Positions 1-7,132 of a DNA stretch of 11,029 nt are shown here, one piece after another. Within the stretch, counting starts at the first letter, position 1, and each line of letters opens with the position of its first letter. The stretch lies in NCBI GenBank assembly GCA_005223375.1, contig RXOD01006180.1, forward strand, positions 1 through 11,029, in the 5' to 3' direction. The DNA is from Amoebophrya sp. AT5.2. Lineage: Eukaryota > Sar > Dinophyceae > Syndiniales > Amoebophryaceae. The translations under genes were made by a program, and so were the position numbers. The notes beneath the pieces were generated by a model. It was not told the origin of the DNA. It saw only the letters and a list, made by a program, of their open reading frames with translations, and searched no databases.

Positions 1-90
1 CATGTTCAGGCCGCAGAAGTCGATGATATGCACGACCTCCAAATTCAAATTTGAATTTGTTCAACGACCTAAAAAAACCGTCGCTAACAG
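1..90 (+). other. Probable intron 3' end at left edge
   Basis: The frame used by the PAN-like exon stays open here, but composition is AT-rich and the encoded residues are lysine/phenylalanine-rich and unlike the rest of the protein. The stretch ends in CTAACAG at 84-90, a plausible acceptor, directly before the PAN-like coding sequence. Positions 41-58 form a perfect 18-bp palindrome. The acceptor overlaps a donor-like GTATGT at 91, so the boundary is not certain. Confidence 0.45.
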
Positions 91-526
91 GTATGTAGGC
101 GGCAACCAGGAGAACTCGGTCGGGACCCTGGAGGACGGCATTGGCTACGTCTTTGGCACCAACACTGTGGGCCGTTGGTACGTGAAATCGTACCAAGAAT
201 GCCAGTTGCGGTGTGCGTCGACGCCGTCGTGCTACTACTTTACGCATTGGAGTCTAGTGCCAGGGTACTGCCATCTGCAGACCTACGACGCGATCCTAGC
301 GGTTCCAGACATACCGGGTACACAAAACAAAGGGGTGGAAATTTCTGGGGGAAGAATTTGCCGCAAGGAGCTGGCGCAGCTGAAGTCGGGCAGAGACGAG
401 GACGACCCGTTCGAGAAAGTTGGGAGCGGCAGGAGCGCGCCAGGAGAAAAGTGCGAATCGGACGACCCCAAAGCGGACGTGGGGAGCTTTTTGCTGGCAA
501 AGTGGGACATCAAGCGGACGTGCTAA
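91..526 (+). CDS. PAN/Apple-like cysteine-rich protein, exon with first module (partial gene)
   Basis: Internal exon of a probable secreted or surface adhesive protein; the 5' end lies outside the window. The frame (codon tat at 92) encodes an acidic-glycine lead (EDGIGYVFGTN), an aromatic stretch, then cysteines spaced C-x3-C-x5-C-x12-C (ECQLRC, PSCYYF, GYCHLQ) and a later RICRKEL. This matches PAN/Apple modules, where an alpha-helix with two cysteines precedes a C..F strand. After about 365 the sequence turns charged and low in complexity, with two more cysteines, and the frame stops at 524-526 (taa). The real exon probably ends earlier at a GT; candidates are 479 (phase 0) and 520 (phase 2). 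No signal peptide can be seen because the start is missing. PAN modules are common in alveolate surface proteins and bind protein or carbohydrate; the ligand is unknown here. Confidence 0.6.
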
Positions 527-937
527 GGCGGATTTCCGCGCGAGCATTCACTCCCATTCACGAAAGAGATTCGACAGGAAGCCGAAAGGCTAGGGAAAAG
601 AAGGCGAACGATTAGATAGTAGTACTCCTGGCGCCTGAGGCGCCGGATGGAGAGGGGCTTCCTTTCTCATCATCATCTCATTCCCATTTAGCAGAATTGG
701 GACTCCTCTGCGATCACTGCCGGAGAGGGTTCTGCTAAGTGGCAAAAATTCTGCCAAGTCTTTGCAGCCAACTTCAGAGTTGCTAAGGGTGGCGGCGCAG
801 ATTCTAGTCGCCGAAAGAACTCGTCGTGCGGGTTTGCCATGCGTGGAGACTAGGCTGGTTTTTCTCCCCACGAGGTGCTTTCGATGTCCTTTCGCTGCGC
901 CTTCCGCTGATAGCATCTAGATCACAAGGCGCCGGGG
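527..937 (+). other. Non-coding segment inside PAN-like gene, with hairpin and end repeats
   Basis: All frames break up within this stretch and no domain is recognisable, so it is read as intron. It holds a GC-rich hairpin at 628-646 (GGCGCC, loop TGA, GGCGCC, extended by flanking pairs). A near-identical sequence occurs at both sides: GGCGCCGG-ATGGAG at 639-652 and GGCGCCGGGGATGGAG at 928-943. A short in-frame coding-like segment starting with ATG at 938 follows (938-973, ending at a possible donor at 974). If that is an exon, its phase 0 end fits the acceptor before 1053. Confidence 0.4.
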
Positions 938-1052
938 ATGGAGGATTTCAAGATCACCTCTGACGGAGCTCCTGTCCGACACGGGATATTCTGGACCTTG
1001 TCGGGTCCTTTTCTGGATTTTCTGCAAATGGGAACGAATCTTCCGTCTCAAG

Positions 1053-1754
1053 ACTTGCAACTCCGACGTACCCGTGTTTGTTTATAAGTACTACGACGAA
1101 ACCGACCATAGATGCCCTCCGAATGAAAAGAAACGGCTCCAAAAGTGCAAGGAGCTCTGCCTGCTGATTGAAACCTGCGAATGGTTGTGGCACGACAGCG
1201 ACGTGCGCTCCTGCCACGGGTACAGGCGGTGCGCAGCACTGGAGAAGGGCGGGATGAAAAAGTCTGGCTCCGGCTCACTGTGGCGACTGAAGACGCCAGA
1301 CATGCACAAGTTGCCGCCCGTGCCGCATGAATGCGAACAGGAGCAGCCGCCGAAAGAGGCGCCGCCCGTGACCGACGAGGACGACCACGACGCCGAAGTG
1401 AGTGAGTGTATGAAGCGGCTCGACAGAGAATCCGGTGCTGGCGGTAGTTGGGATGAGGAAAAGGATGATCGAGGGCGTGCTGAGGATGCTAAGTGCAGAC
1501 ATATTCTCAACAAAAAGCCGTCGAAGGGGAAGAACAATACCAATAATACTAGCTGCTGCTCTGGGGAAGGCGGTAACTCGTCACTAGAGGAAGGGAGCTG
1601 CTCTTTTGCGGAATGCGGTGACTCGTCGCAAGACGTCGAGCAGGCGGCGGAACGCAAAGCGGCGGAAAGCAAAGCGGCCGCTTTTGCCGGAGGTCTGGAA
1701 GGAAGAAGGAACCTCCGGTTGACACACTCGGCAGATAGTTCACACGATCGATGA
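1053..1754 (+). CDS. PAN/Apple-like cysteine-rich protein, exon with second module and acidic tail
   Basis: Probable downstream exon of the same gene. The acceptor CTCAAG ends at 1052, and the frame (act at 1053) is open to the stop at 1752-1754. It encodes VFVYKYYDETDHRC, then KCKELC, ETCEW and RSCHGYRRC. The C-x3-C-x5-C-x11-C spacing nearly equals the first module at about 200-285, which supports one protein with two related modules. From about 1310 the product becomes low-complexity: proline/glutamate-rich, then aspartate-rich, lysine/asparagine-rich and Ala/Lys/Glu-rich. That tail has no recognisable domain, and a strong donor-like GTGAGT lies at 1398, so the coding end may be earlier, with the rest intronic or 3' untranslated. 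I see no hydrophobic membrane anchor. Function is inferred only from the cysteine pattern. Confidence 0.55.
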   Translation, partial: TCNSDVPVFVYKYYDETDHRCPPNEKKRLQKCKELCLLIETCEWLWHDSDVRSCHGYRRCAALEKGGMKKSGSGSLWRLKTPDMHKLPPVPHECEQEQPPKEAPPVTDEDDHDAEVSECMKRLDRESGAGGSWDEEKDDRGRAEDAKCRHILNKKPSKGKNNTNNTSCCSGEGGNSSLEEGSCSFAECGDSSQDVEQAAERKAAESKAAAFAGGLEGRRNLRLTHSADSSHDR

Positions 1755-1803
1755 TGATGAAGCGCTTTTGCTAGATACCGTTTGCAGCTCACTCCATTCC
1801 ATG

Positions 1804-1811
1804 CCATCTTC
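1804..1811. repeat. Left target-site duplication
   Basis: CCATCTTC lies immediately outside the left terminal inverted repeat and is repeated exactly at 2087-2094 outside the right end. It marks the insertion event and defines the element boundaries. Confidence 0.85.
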
Positions 1812-2086
1812 TATGCAGGCGCAAATTATAAAACTGGGGACTAATAGAGCCCCGAAAATGGTCGTTATTTTCCGAAAAATGCACGTTTTATTTCGAAAAA
1901 TGCACGTTTTTTTCCGAAAAGTGCAGCTTTTCAGTTCGAATCTTTCGAAATAGTGAAATTTTCGAAATAAGCGCGCATTTTTCGAAATAAACGTGCATTT
2001 TTCGAAATAAAACGCGCACTTTTCGGAAAATAACGACCATTTTCGGGGCTCTATTAGTCCCCGGTTTTATAATTTGCGCCTGCATA
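1812..2086. mobile_element. Foldback / MITE-like non-autonomous DNA element
   Basis: The 275-bp segment is an almost complete inverted repeat. Its left end TATGCAGGCGCAAATTATAA is the exact reverse complement of its right end, and the match continues inward for well over 60 bp with one mismatch, then weaker to near the centre. The inner arms are built from about 20-bp iterations of a TTTCGAAA(A/T)-x-TGCACG-like motif in both orientations. Exactly abutting each end is the octamer CCATCTTC (1804-1811 and 2087-2094), a target-site duplication. There is no transposase frame. Eight-bp duplications are typical of hAT and P superfamily transposons, so it is probably mobilised in trans by such an enzyme, but the terminal bases are not diagnostic. 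Confidence 0.85.
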
Positions 2087-2094
2087 CCATCTTC
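2087..2094. repeat. Right target-site duplication
   Basis: This is an exact copy of the octamer at 1804-1811, abutting the right end of the foldback element. No mismatch has accumulated, which suggests a fairly recent insertion. Confidence 0.85.
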
Positions 2095-2200
2095 ACAGAA
2101 TCAATATATAAGTCACTCACTTTAAAATCTCCGATAAACTTCTGTTTCCGTAGGTCCGTCGTCCAAGATTGTCTTCACACTGTTCACCAGTACTATTGCC

Positions 2201-2276
2201 TATGCCTTGTCATCTCAGCAGTCATCGTTGCTGTTAGTAGGTCGTATGCCTTGTCATCGTTGCTGTTAGTAGGTCG
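2201..2276. repeat. Imperfect tandem duplication (44 + 32 bp)
   Basis: Unit 1 (2201-2244) and unit 2 (2245-2276) share TATGCCTTGTCATC at their start and GTTGCTGTTAGTAGGTCG at their end. Unit 1 has 12 extra bases (TCAGCAGTCATC) between these parts, which themselves repeat the local TCATC. It is best explained by replication slippage in non-coding DNA. No coding role is seen. Confidence 0.8.
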
Positions 2277-3303
2277 TGCACCTCAACGAAAATATGTCAC
2301 AGATACTGACGCTGGCTTGAGCTTTCCGTGTAAATTATGGACGCCCCGCTCTCCAGTCTACAACTGCAACTCGATATTGTCGTGAGCTACATTTAACCTT
2401 GTACAAAAATTGGTCATGCTTTACTTTTGTCTGCATCAATTTTTTTACATGCAATCTATCAATCTCTTCCAACCTTCACGATTGATTCAATGCTGGAATG
2501 TGAACAGGATGCGATGAGGATCGGCAACGATTCCGGGAAAAAAAATCGCGCGGATGCAGGACATCTTCTTCACGCTCAAAATTTAAAACCACGGACATTT
2601 ACTCATGGATTCACTTGATGTCTCGACATCCGATAAAGTTGGCACTCCGCGAAGATTTCCTTGCGGCAAGTAGACCGAAAAGATCCGGACGCGTTTTCTC
2701 CCGAAAGGTTATGAGAATGACTCAATGAATTCGTCGTCGATGCCCGGATATTACGACAGTTTTGGATGCCATCTCTCTCTTCGTGTAGATGATGAGCAGT
2801 GGATCTGATCCGGAGTTTTGTACACTGTCGCTGACGGTCCAACTCAAATTTAAAACTTGCTGTTGCCATAACGCTGATCGTGCGTGGCGTGCGGTCCCCG
2901 CGCAAAATTTTTGCTTCTGGAGGGTCCCTGCTACTTACCCGGCGCGCGGCACACTTACACGTATAAACATATGCAGAGTAGCGACCGCGAGATTGTCATG
3001 CATTTCGTGGCGATGGATGATCACGATCTATCAGATCAGATAATTTAAATCTTTACTTGAAGAAGTAGATAATCAAGAAGTCGAGTCGTGAGCGATAGTT
3101 TGGATCAGGATCCATGCTTCCTTGCATTTCTGAAGTTACTTATTGAATGAGTGGATCATTATCAAGTGGTCGGTCCCTCAACATTCGCTCGGTCGATCTC
3201 GATGTCGTGCAGCTGTGGATACATTTTTTTAGATTTAGTACACTCATAGCTTTAGCTCCACCCTTCTGGAATCAATTTGTTAGGCGAAGATTTTCGAATT
3301 TCG

Positions 3304-5303
3304 ATGCAGTGCGAGCTGGAGGAGGTGAAGACTTTGACGGAGCTGCTTCCCTGTTTGAAGCTCGGGCGGAACCAGCAGGTGCTGTTGGAGGCCTTTCCGC
3401 ACGGAGTGAAGTTCACCGCATTGAACAACGTGAGGGATGTCCGCGTCACTCTTCTCCTCCGTGCAGGCGTTTTCCGTCGGTATGCCTTCGACCTCCAGGG
3501 TCCTCTACTCACGCCGGCCGCGTCGTCTGGAGCGCCGGCCGCACCCCCGCCTCGGCACAGCCTCATGCTGAGTCTGGCGCAGTTCACCAACGCACTGCTG
3601 CTGCTCGGGGGCAAAGCCGCCCTCCAACTGCAGGTCGACAGCGCGCAGCAGAAGCTTCGGATCGAACCTACAACGAAAATGGAAGATCACAGCCCGCTTC
3701 AACTGGCATTGGCCGGCAATTGGTCGGTGTAGCTATGTACTTTGTAGGGCGAATCTGCAGGAATCGAGAGCAGCGGCGAATGGTTCTTTCGCTTGGACGA
3801 GGGTTGCAGCTTAGGTTGTTCTTTGCTGATGCCGGACTTTGGTGTCGGGTCTCTGATATTGTAGTTTGTTACGTGTTACTTGTTGTAATTTCAAAAAAAT
3901 CTAACGGACCACTACGACGGACTGCGCCGGGTGTGGCGTCGCCATCGGAGATTAAGGAATTAATGTATGAAATCAGCAGTAGAACGAAGCGGGCGTTTTC
4001 CCCCTCTAGCGAGCTGCTGGGCGAACAAAACGGCGCTGTGTGCAAGGTGCGGACGCTGGCCCTCGAAGCCGAGGAGATGGAGCTGTTCCGAAACATCGAG
4101 ACACTGGTGGAGGGGCTGAAAGCGGAGAACCGGTATGTCGGGACCAGGTGCAGGCGGTAAGTGGCTATAGCTGATGAGTACGTAATGGGTCCCCACTGTC
4201 TTGGGTGGCCGCGATTTCCCTCAGGAGGTGGCGAGTGCGCCCGGGCGCTCTGCCGCGCCGGGCGGCTTTTTGAAATGGGCCTACCATTGTGATTCGGTGT
4301 GCTGGACTAGTATGCAAGTCAGTATGATCCGCAGCAGCCCACTGCACCTCTGCAGCCCAGGCTGCAGAGGTGCAATGGGCTGCTGCGGATCATCTGGCGG
4401 AAACAAGCCCCCGCCTTTTTACGCCTACTGCAGACCTCGCTCCATCACAGGACATCGACGTCGAAAGGGACCCCGAGGAGCCCCCGTCCCGCAAAATCAC
4501 TTACAAACATGCTACCACTTCTACTTACCACCTGGCCAGTGCATAATCGTTGCGACCAGTTCTCGGTGATGAACGGCGAAATGGTGCCCTACCTGCTGCA
4601 GGCCTTTTGCTGTGACGAGGGGGGAAAGGACGCGGACAGCAAGGTGATCATGATACGCAGGAAAAGGGTAGTTGTAGGAGCTGGTGCCGCGAGAAGTAGC
4701 AACAATTTGCAGCTGCACCAGGACGAAGACCTTTTTCATCTCGGAGGCGGCGGGAGCGACGCTCCAATGGGCGGAGGTGGCGCGCCCGCTGCAATAAACG
4801 CAGACCGGTATGCGCTGGAGGTTTCGACTGAGGTGCCGGGGGCCGCGAGCTTCTTCCGCGCGCTGTTGCCCGAAGCGATATTTGACCACTTCGCACGACC
4901 GCAAGAGCCGGCACCTGCTGGAGGTCAAGAGCAGCGGCCAGAAGAACATGAACACTCATCGTACAACCAACTGGACACGCCGGTGGGTCTCCCCTTCACG
5001 CGACACAACGTGCATTTCACGCTGCCGAGGATTCTGGAGAAGGCGGGCGCCGCAAAGCTGCATCTGTTTCAGTGCGGGATGCTCCTGCTCCAGTGCGCGT
5101 GCCGCTTGGAGCCCACGACGGCGGACCTCATGGGAGGGGCGGGTGGGGGACTGGTGGCAGGCGCGGGAGAAAGTTCCTCGGTAGAGCAGGAACAACGAAG
5201 CATCTACTTTGAGGTAAACATGACCAAGTACAGCGGGAACATACCCGGCGCCGCACAGAATCCGGAAAACGAAGATATCGGGGGAATCATGCAGGATTCT
5301 TGA
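3304..5303 (+). CDS. RAD1: RAD1-like subunit of the 9-1-1 checkpoint clamp
   Basis: RAD1 with RAD9 and HUS1 forms the nuclear PCNA-like ring loaded at DNA damage that activates checkpoint kinase signalling. Proposed exons are 3304-3722, 4010-4132, 4408-4459 and 4560-5303, giving about 445 aa (animal RAD1 is about 280). Residues 1-60 fit the family N-terminus: LEEVKTLTELL matches its LDNVRxLxxIL helix, then HGVKFTALNNVRDV and RAGVFRRY match the Gl-V-T-x-E strand and the AGIFxxF motif. The second exon begins NGAVCKVRTL, like the family's VxTVCKI strand. In the last exon, SVMNGEMVPYLLQAF and CGMLLLQ match the second clamp domain in order. The extra length comes from glycine/alanine-rich insertions near residues 240-280 and 380-405. 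ATG 3304 is used, but family comparison suggests a few residues could come from upstream. The 4408-4560 splicing is tentative. Stop is at 5301-5303. Confidence 0.6.
3723..4009 (+). other. Intron 1 of RAD1-like gene
   Basis: A GT donor at 3723 (GTCGGT) and a pyrimidine-rich acceptor TTTTCCCCCTCTAG ending at 4009 remove 287 nt. The join is phase 2 on both sides (tg + c). It restores the family order, linking the SPLQLALAGN strand to the NGAVCKVRTL strand. The frame upstream stops at 3730-3732 if unspliced. Confidence 0.6.
4133..4407 (+). other. Intron 2 of RAD1-like gene, carrying a long hairpin
   Basis: The donor GTATGT at 4133 and the acceptor AACAAG ending at 4407 give 275 nt. The join is phase 2 (cg + c) and leads into a protein-like frame (PRLFTPTADLAPSQDID). 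A stronger-looking donor GTAAGT at 4157 has the same phase and would add eight residues. The near-perfect inverted repeat at 4324-4393 lies close to the 3' end. Confidence 0.5.
4324..4393. repeat. Near-perfect 34-bp inverted repeat (hairpin)
   Basis: The left arm 4324-4357 and the right arm 4360-4393 pair at 33 of 34 positions, with only CA (4358-4359) between them. The arms are GC-rich and include CTGCAG. In RNA this would form a very stable stem within the intron, close to the acceptor used here. Confidence 0.9.
4460..4559 (+). other. Tentative intron 3 of RAD1-like gene
   Basis: The frame entering at 4408 must change before the in-frame stop taa at 4541-4543, because the downstream clamp domain is in another frame. 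GT at 4460 with CGACCAG ending at 4559 removes 100 nt at phase 0 and joins DID to FSVMNG. However, the sequence that would be lost (encoding ERDPEEPPSRKITYKHA) also looks like protein, so the true boundary may be further right or non-canonical. Confidence 0.3.
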
Positions 5304-5588
5304 CCACGATCACGTTACGGCTACAACATCTTCGCTCCCAGTTTTTCTTATTTGGAGACTTTTTGTTCCGCTTCTCGTTGTTCCTGCAGAGGACGCAGAG
5401 TGTTGACGGAAGGAAAAGAATGAAGCATCCGCGAGCGAAGAACGAATTTTTGTTTGATGTACTAAAGTCATGCATCTGCTTTGTATCCGCCCGGGAGCAT
5501 CGGAATCAAGCTTGCCTCTAGCTTCTTTCTCTGGCGGAAATTATAGTTTAGTATTGCACGGTCCAGAAGCAGCTCCATCTCGCATAGT
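5304..5588. other. Short intergenic spacer
   Basis: About 285 bp separate the RAD1-like stop from the membrane-protein start. It presumably holds the 3' end of one transcript and the 5' end of the next. No domain, RNA gene or clear polyadenylation signal is visible. AG at 5586-5587, just before ATG 5589, could be an acceptor. Confidence 0.4.
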
Positions 5589-7132
5589 ATGTGGCGGTCT
5601 TTGTACCTGGGGCACCGTCCCCAGACGAAGGAGTACTTGCACATGTCGAAGTGGGTGTCGGACAGAGTTCGCGAGTCCATGCTGAGGACGTACTGCCCCA
5701 AAGCAAAACAAACTTGGTGGTACGCCTCTTCCAGTTTTACCTACTCGCTCATCGGCCTCTTCGTGCTCCTCAAGGCCGAAGATCTGGCACTAGTGTGCGG
5801 CGAGGAGAACTACGGGGTGAACGTGTGGCGGTGGGAAGCGTTCTTTCTCTTCCTCCAGGGCTTCATCAGCTACGCAAGCGACGTGAACTGCTTCGGTACT
5901 TTCTTCACTACTTACGCTCGTGCAGAAGCAAGCTCGCAGAATGAATGTGAGTGATGTGATGTTGACTGAATCCAGGCCGTGAACTTCTTCTACGCAGGTC
6001 TCACGTGGTACGTTGCTCGTCTCGACCAGGTGTGGGCGAGCAGTTTGTTTTGCCTCCAGCTTGCTAAGTCCTCCCGCGTCTCCATGGACGGTGTCCAGGT
6101 TTCCATCTACGCAACCGCGCTCGCCTCCGCGAGCCTCTTTTTCGTCGCCGCGCAACTGTGCCACCGGTCCATGGTCGCCACCATGGAACACAACACACGA
6201 CAGTCGTCCGCCGCGTCAAAGAACTTTGAAATAACCGACAAGAAGATAACCGACGTCGATGCACAATTTTTACAAGACCTCGAAGAAGGCCGGGAAGAAG
6301 GCGGGGAGGGCCGGTTACTGGAGAAGATGGCATCACCCCCCCGTCACACAGCGTGCTCACCCCCCCGTCAGGAAGCCATGGTGAGCACGCCGTTGGGAGG
6401 CGGCAGTCCGAGTCCTGTCAAGCGGAATGCCGTGGTGCCACGCAAATCGTTCGCCTTCGACGAGGATGTAATCTCCTCGAACAACTATCCCACCTCCTGT
6501 TCCGGAGCCACGGATGGCGAAAATTTTGACAGCAACTTCGTAACCGGGGGCGTCACTTGCCCGACGCCGGCGCTTCCGGCAAGCATTCCGCGAGGTGAAT
6601 CGAGAAGAAAAGCCGATGTCCCGGCAGCCGAGATCATGGGCCCGCTCCCCGGCAGCAGCTACTTCGCGCTCCAGTGTCTGCTGCCGTTCAGCGAGCGCTG
6701 CATCGGGCCTCCGGGAGAGATGGATGAAGGGGCGGTGGAAAAGCTGCCCTCCAGCTCAACATCTCCTGAGGCCTGCACTTTCGACGCAGCTGCTGAAGCG
6801 GGGGCGAACGCTTCAAGGAGGACCGAGAGCAGGTACTTCCGCAGCTTTCTCTTCTACCACACGCTGTGGCACTACGCGATTCCGGGCGGCGCGTTCCTCT
6901 GGGTGCAGTACACAACCTCCGTGCTGCTGGCACTCCGGTCCACCAGTCCGTCTAGGGAGGACTGGTGGACCGGAGTGCCTGGAGCTGGAGGTGGCGTAAG
7001 CCTAAGCTAATAAAGCTTATAGTTACATGGCTACTAGTAGTGCTGTTGACCTTCAAGAACACCAGCACCCTGGGCACCGTTCTACGCGTCTACGAAGACG
7101 CTAGGCGGAAGCTCTGTGCCCGTGCTGAATGA
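5589..7132 (+). CDS. Putative CREST-like multi-pass membrane protein
   Basis: Proposed exons 5589-5895, 5998-6920 (up to 6926) and 7040 (up to 7046)-7132 give about 440 aa. Hydrophobic segments: about 43-62 (SLIGLFVLL), 80-97 (FFLFLQGFISY), 113-128, 135-158 (SIYATALASASLFFVAA) and 389-412. The motif GFISYASDVNCFGLTWYVARLD (residues 91-112) is created by the first splice. Together with H390-x3-H394 (HTLWHYAIPGG) it resembles the CREST hydrolase superfamily (ceramidases, PAQR receptors, Per1/TMEM8), which has Ser, Asp and C-terminal His residues at membrane helices. The TM2 histidine usual there is not obvious (a Tyr at 95). Residues about 165-375 are a hydrophilic acidic, Ser/Pro-rich insertion between membrane segments. 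The last exon adds a basic tail ending RRKLCARAE. ATG 5589 or the in-frame ATG at 5643 could start it. The gene is well supported; the family is tentative and substrate unknown. Confidence 0.6.
5896..5997 (+). other. Intron 1 of membrane-protein gene
   Basis: GTACTT at 5896 and TTCTACGCAG ending at 5997 give a 102-nt intron. The join is phase 1 (g + gt) and forms a glycine codon. It fuses the end of membrane segment 2 to LTWYVARLDQVWA without a frame break. Both unspliced frames stop within the intron region. Confidence 0.7.
6921..7045 (+). mobile_element. Non-canonical hairpin intron (introner-like), copy 1
   Basis: The hexamer GTGCTG occurs at 6921-6926 and 7040-7045. Removing exactly one repeat plus the intervening DNA (119 nt) joins TTSVLL to TFKNTSTLG in frame and leads to a stop at 7130-7132. 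Canonical GT(6921)-AG(7040) leaves a frame that stops at once, so the ends are GT-TA, TG-AG or another shifted pair. Just inside is a perfect 21-bp hairpin (6929-6949 with 6959-6979). A second copy lies at 7394-7518. Small size, terminal direct repeats, a hairpin and a copy nearby are the marks of introner elements known from some alveolates. If unspliced, the protein would end at 7008-7010. Confidence 0.65.
6929..6979. repeat. Perfect 21-bp inverted repeat in copy 1
   Basis: The arms 6929-6949 and 6959-6979 are exact reverse complements around the nine-base loop GTCTAGGGA. The stem extends inward by TCC/GGA relative to the copy at 7394-7447. Confidence 0.95.

Larger units (their letters stand above)
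1755..3303. other. AT-rich intergenic region
   Basis: This spacer of about 1.5 kb between the PAN-like gene and the RAD1-like gene has no convincing coding frame on either strand. It contains the foldback element at 1812-2086 and an imperfect tandem duplication at 2201-2276. The remainder (about 2280-3280) is AT-rich with scattered short homopolymers, and I see no RNA gene or domain in it. Its right end, TTTGTTAG at 3276-3283, is a possible splice acceptor just before the RAD1-like start. Confidence 0.6.

Noticed and set aside
1091..1807. 238-codon open frame on the minus strand
   Set aside because: It is antisense to the cysteine-rich exon and is Ser/Pro/Arg-rich, as expected from the complement of a biased sequence. 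No motif is seen.
1933..1948. tRNA B-box-like GTTCGAATC
   Set aside because: It lies inside the foldback element as part of the TTTCGAAA-type iterations. No A-box or cloverleaf fits around it.
1812..2086. CRISPR-like or tandem array because of regular 20-bp motif spacing
   Set aside because: The units occur in both orientations symmetrically about the centre, have no unique spacers, and are bounded by inverted ends and a target duplication, so it is a foldback transposon.
2603..2905. 100-codon minus-strand frame in the spacer
   Set aside because: Composition is basic and Ser/Thr-rich without a domain, and the AT-rich context gives no sign of coding bias.
3147..4160. A long open frame of 337 codons
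   Set aside because: It runs out of frame through the RAD1-like first exon and only its last part (4010-4132) is read in the real frame. The upstream part is a shadow with Arg/Ser/Ala-rich composition.
4539..4559. A 21-nt GT-AG intron
   Set aside because: It does not connect the two reading frames and is shorter than any intron expected here.
4201..4569. Open frame of 122 codons after the RAD1-like second exon
   Set aside because: It translates straight through the 4324-4393 hairpin into Cys/Ser/Pro-rich residues without family similarity. It is better explained as intron plus a shadow of the following exon.
3304..5303. Assignment to HUS1, RAD9 or PCNA instead of RAD1
   Set aside because: The AGVFRRY and VCKV motifs and their order match RAD1 better by eye, although all four share the clamp fold and a profile search was not possible.
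7009..7014. AATAAA as polyadenylation signal ending the membrane-protein gene
   Set aside because: The motif is inside the repeated intron unit and recurs in the intergenic copy. Coding sequence with a matching frame resumes after 7045. An early transcript end here cannot be fully excluded.
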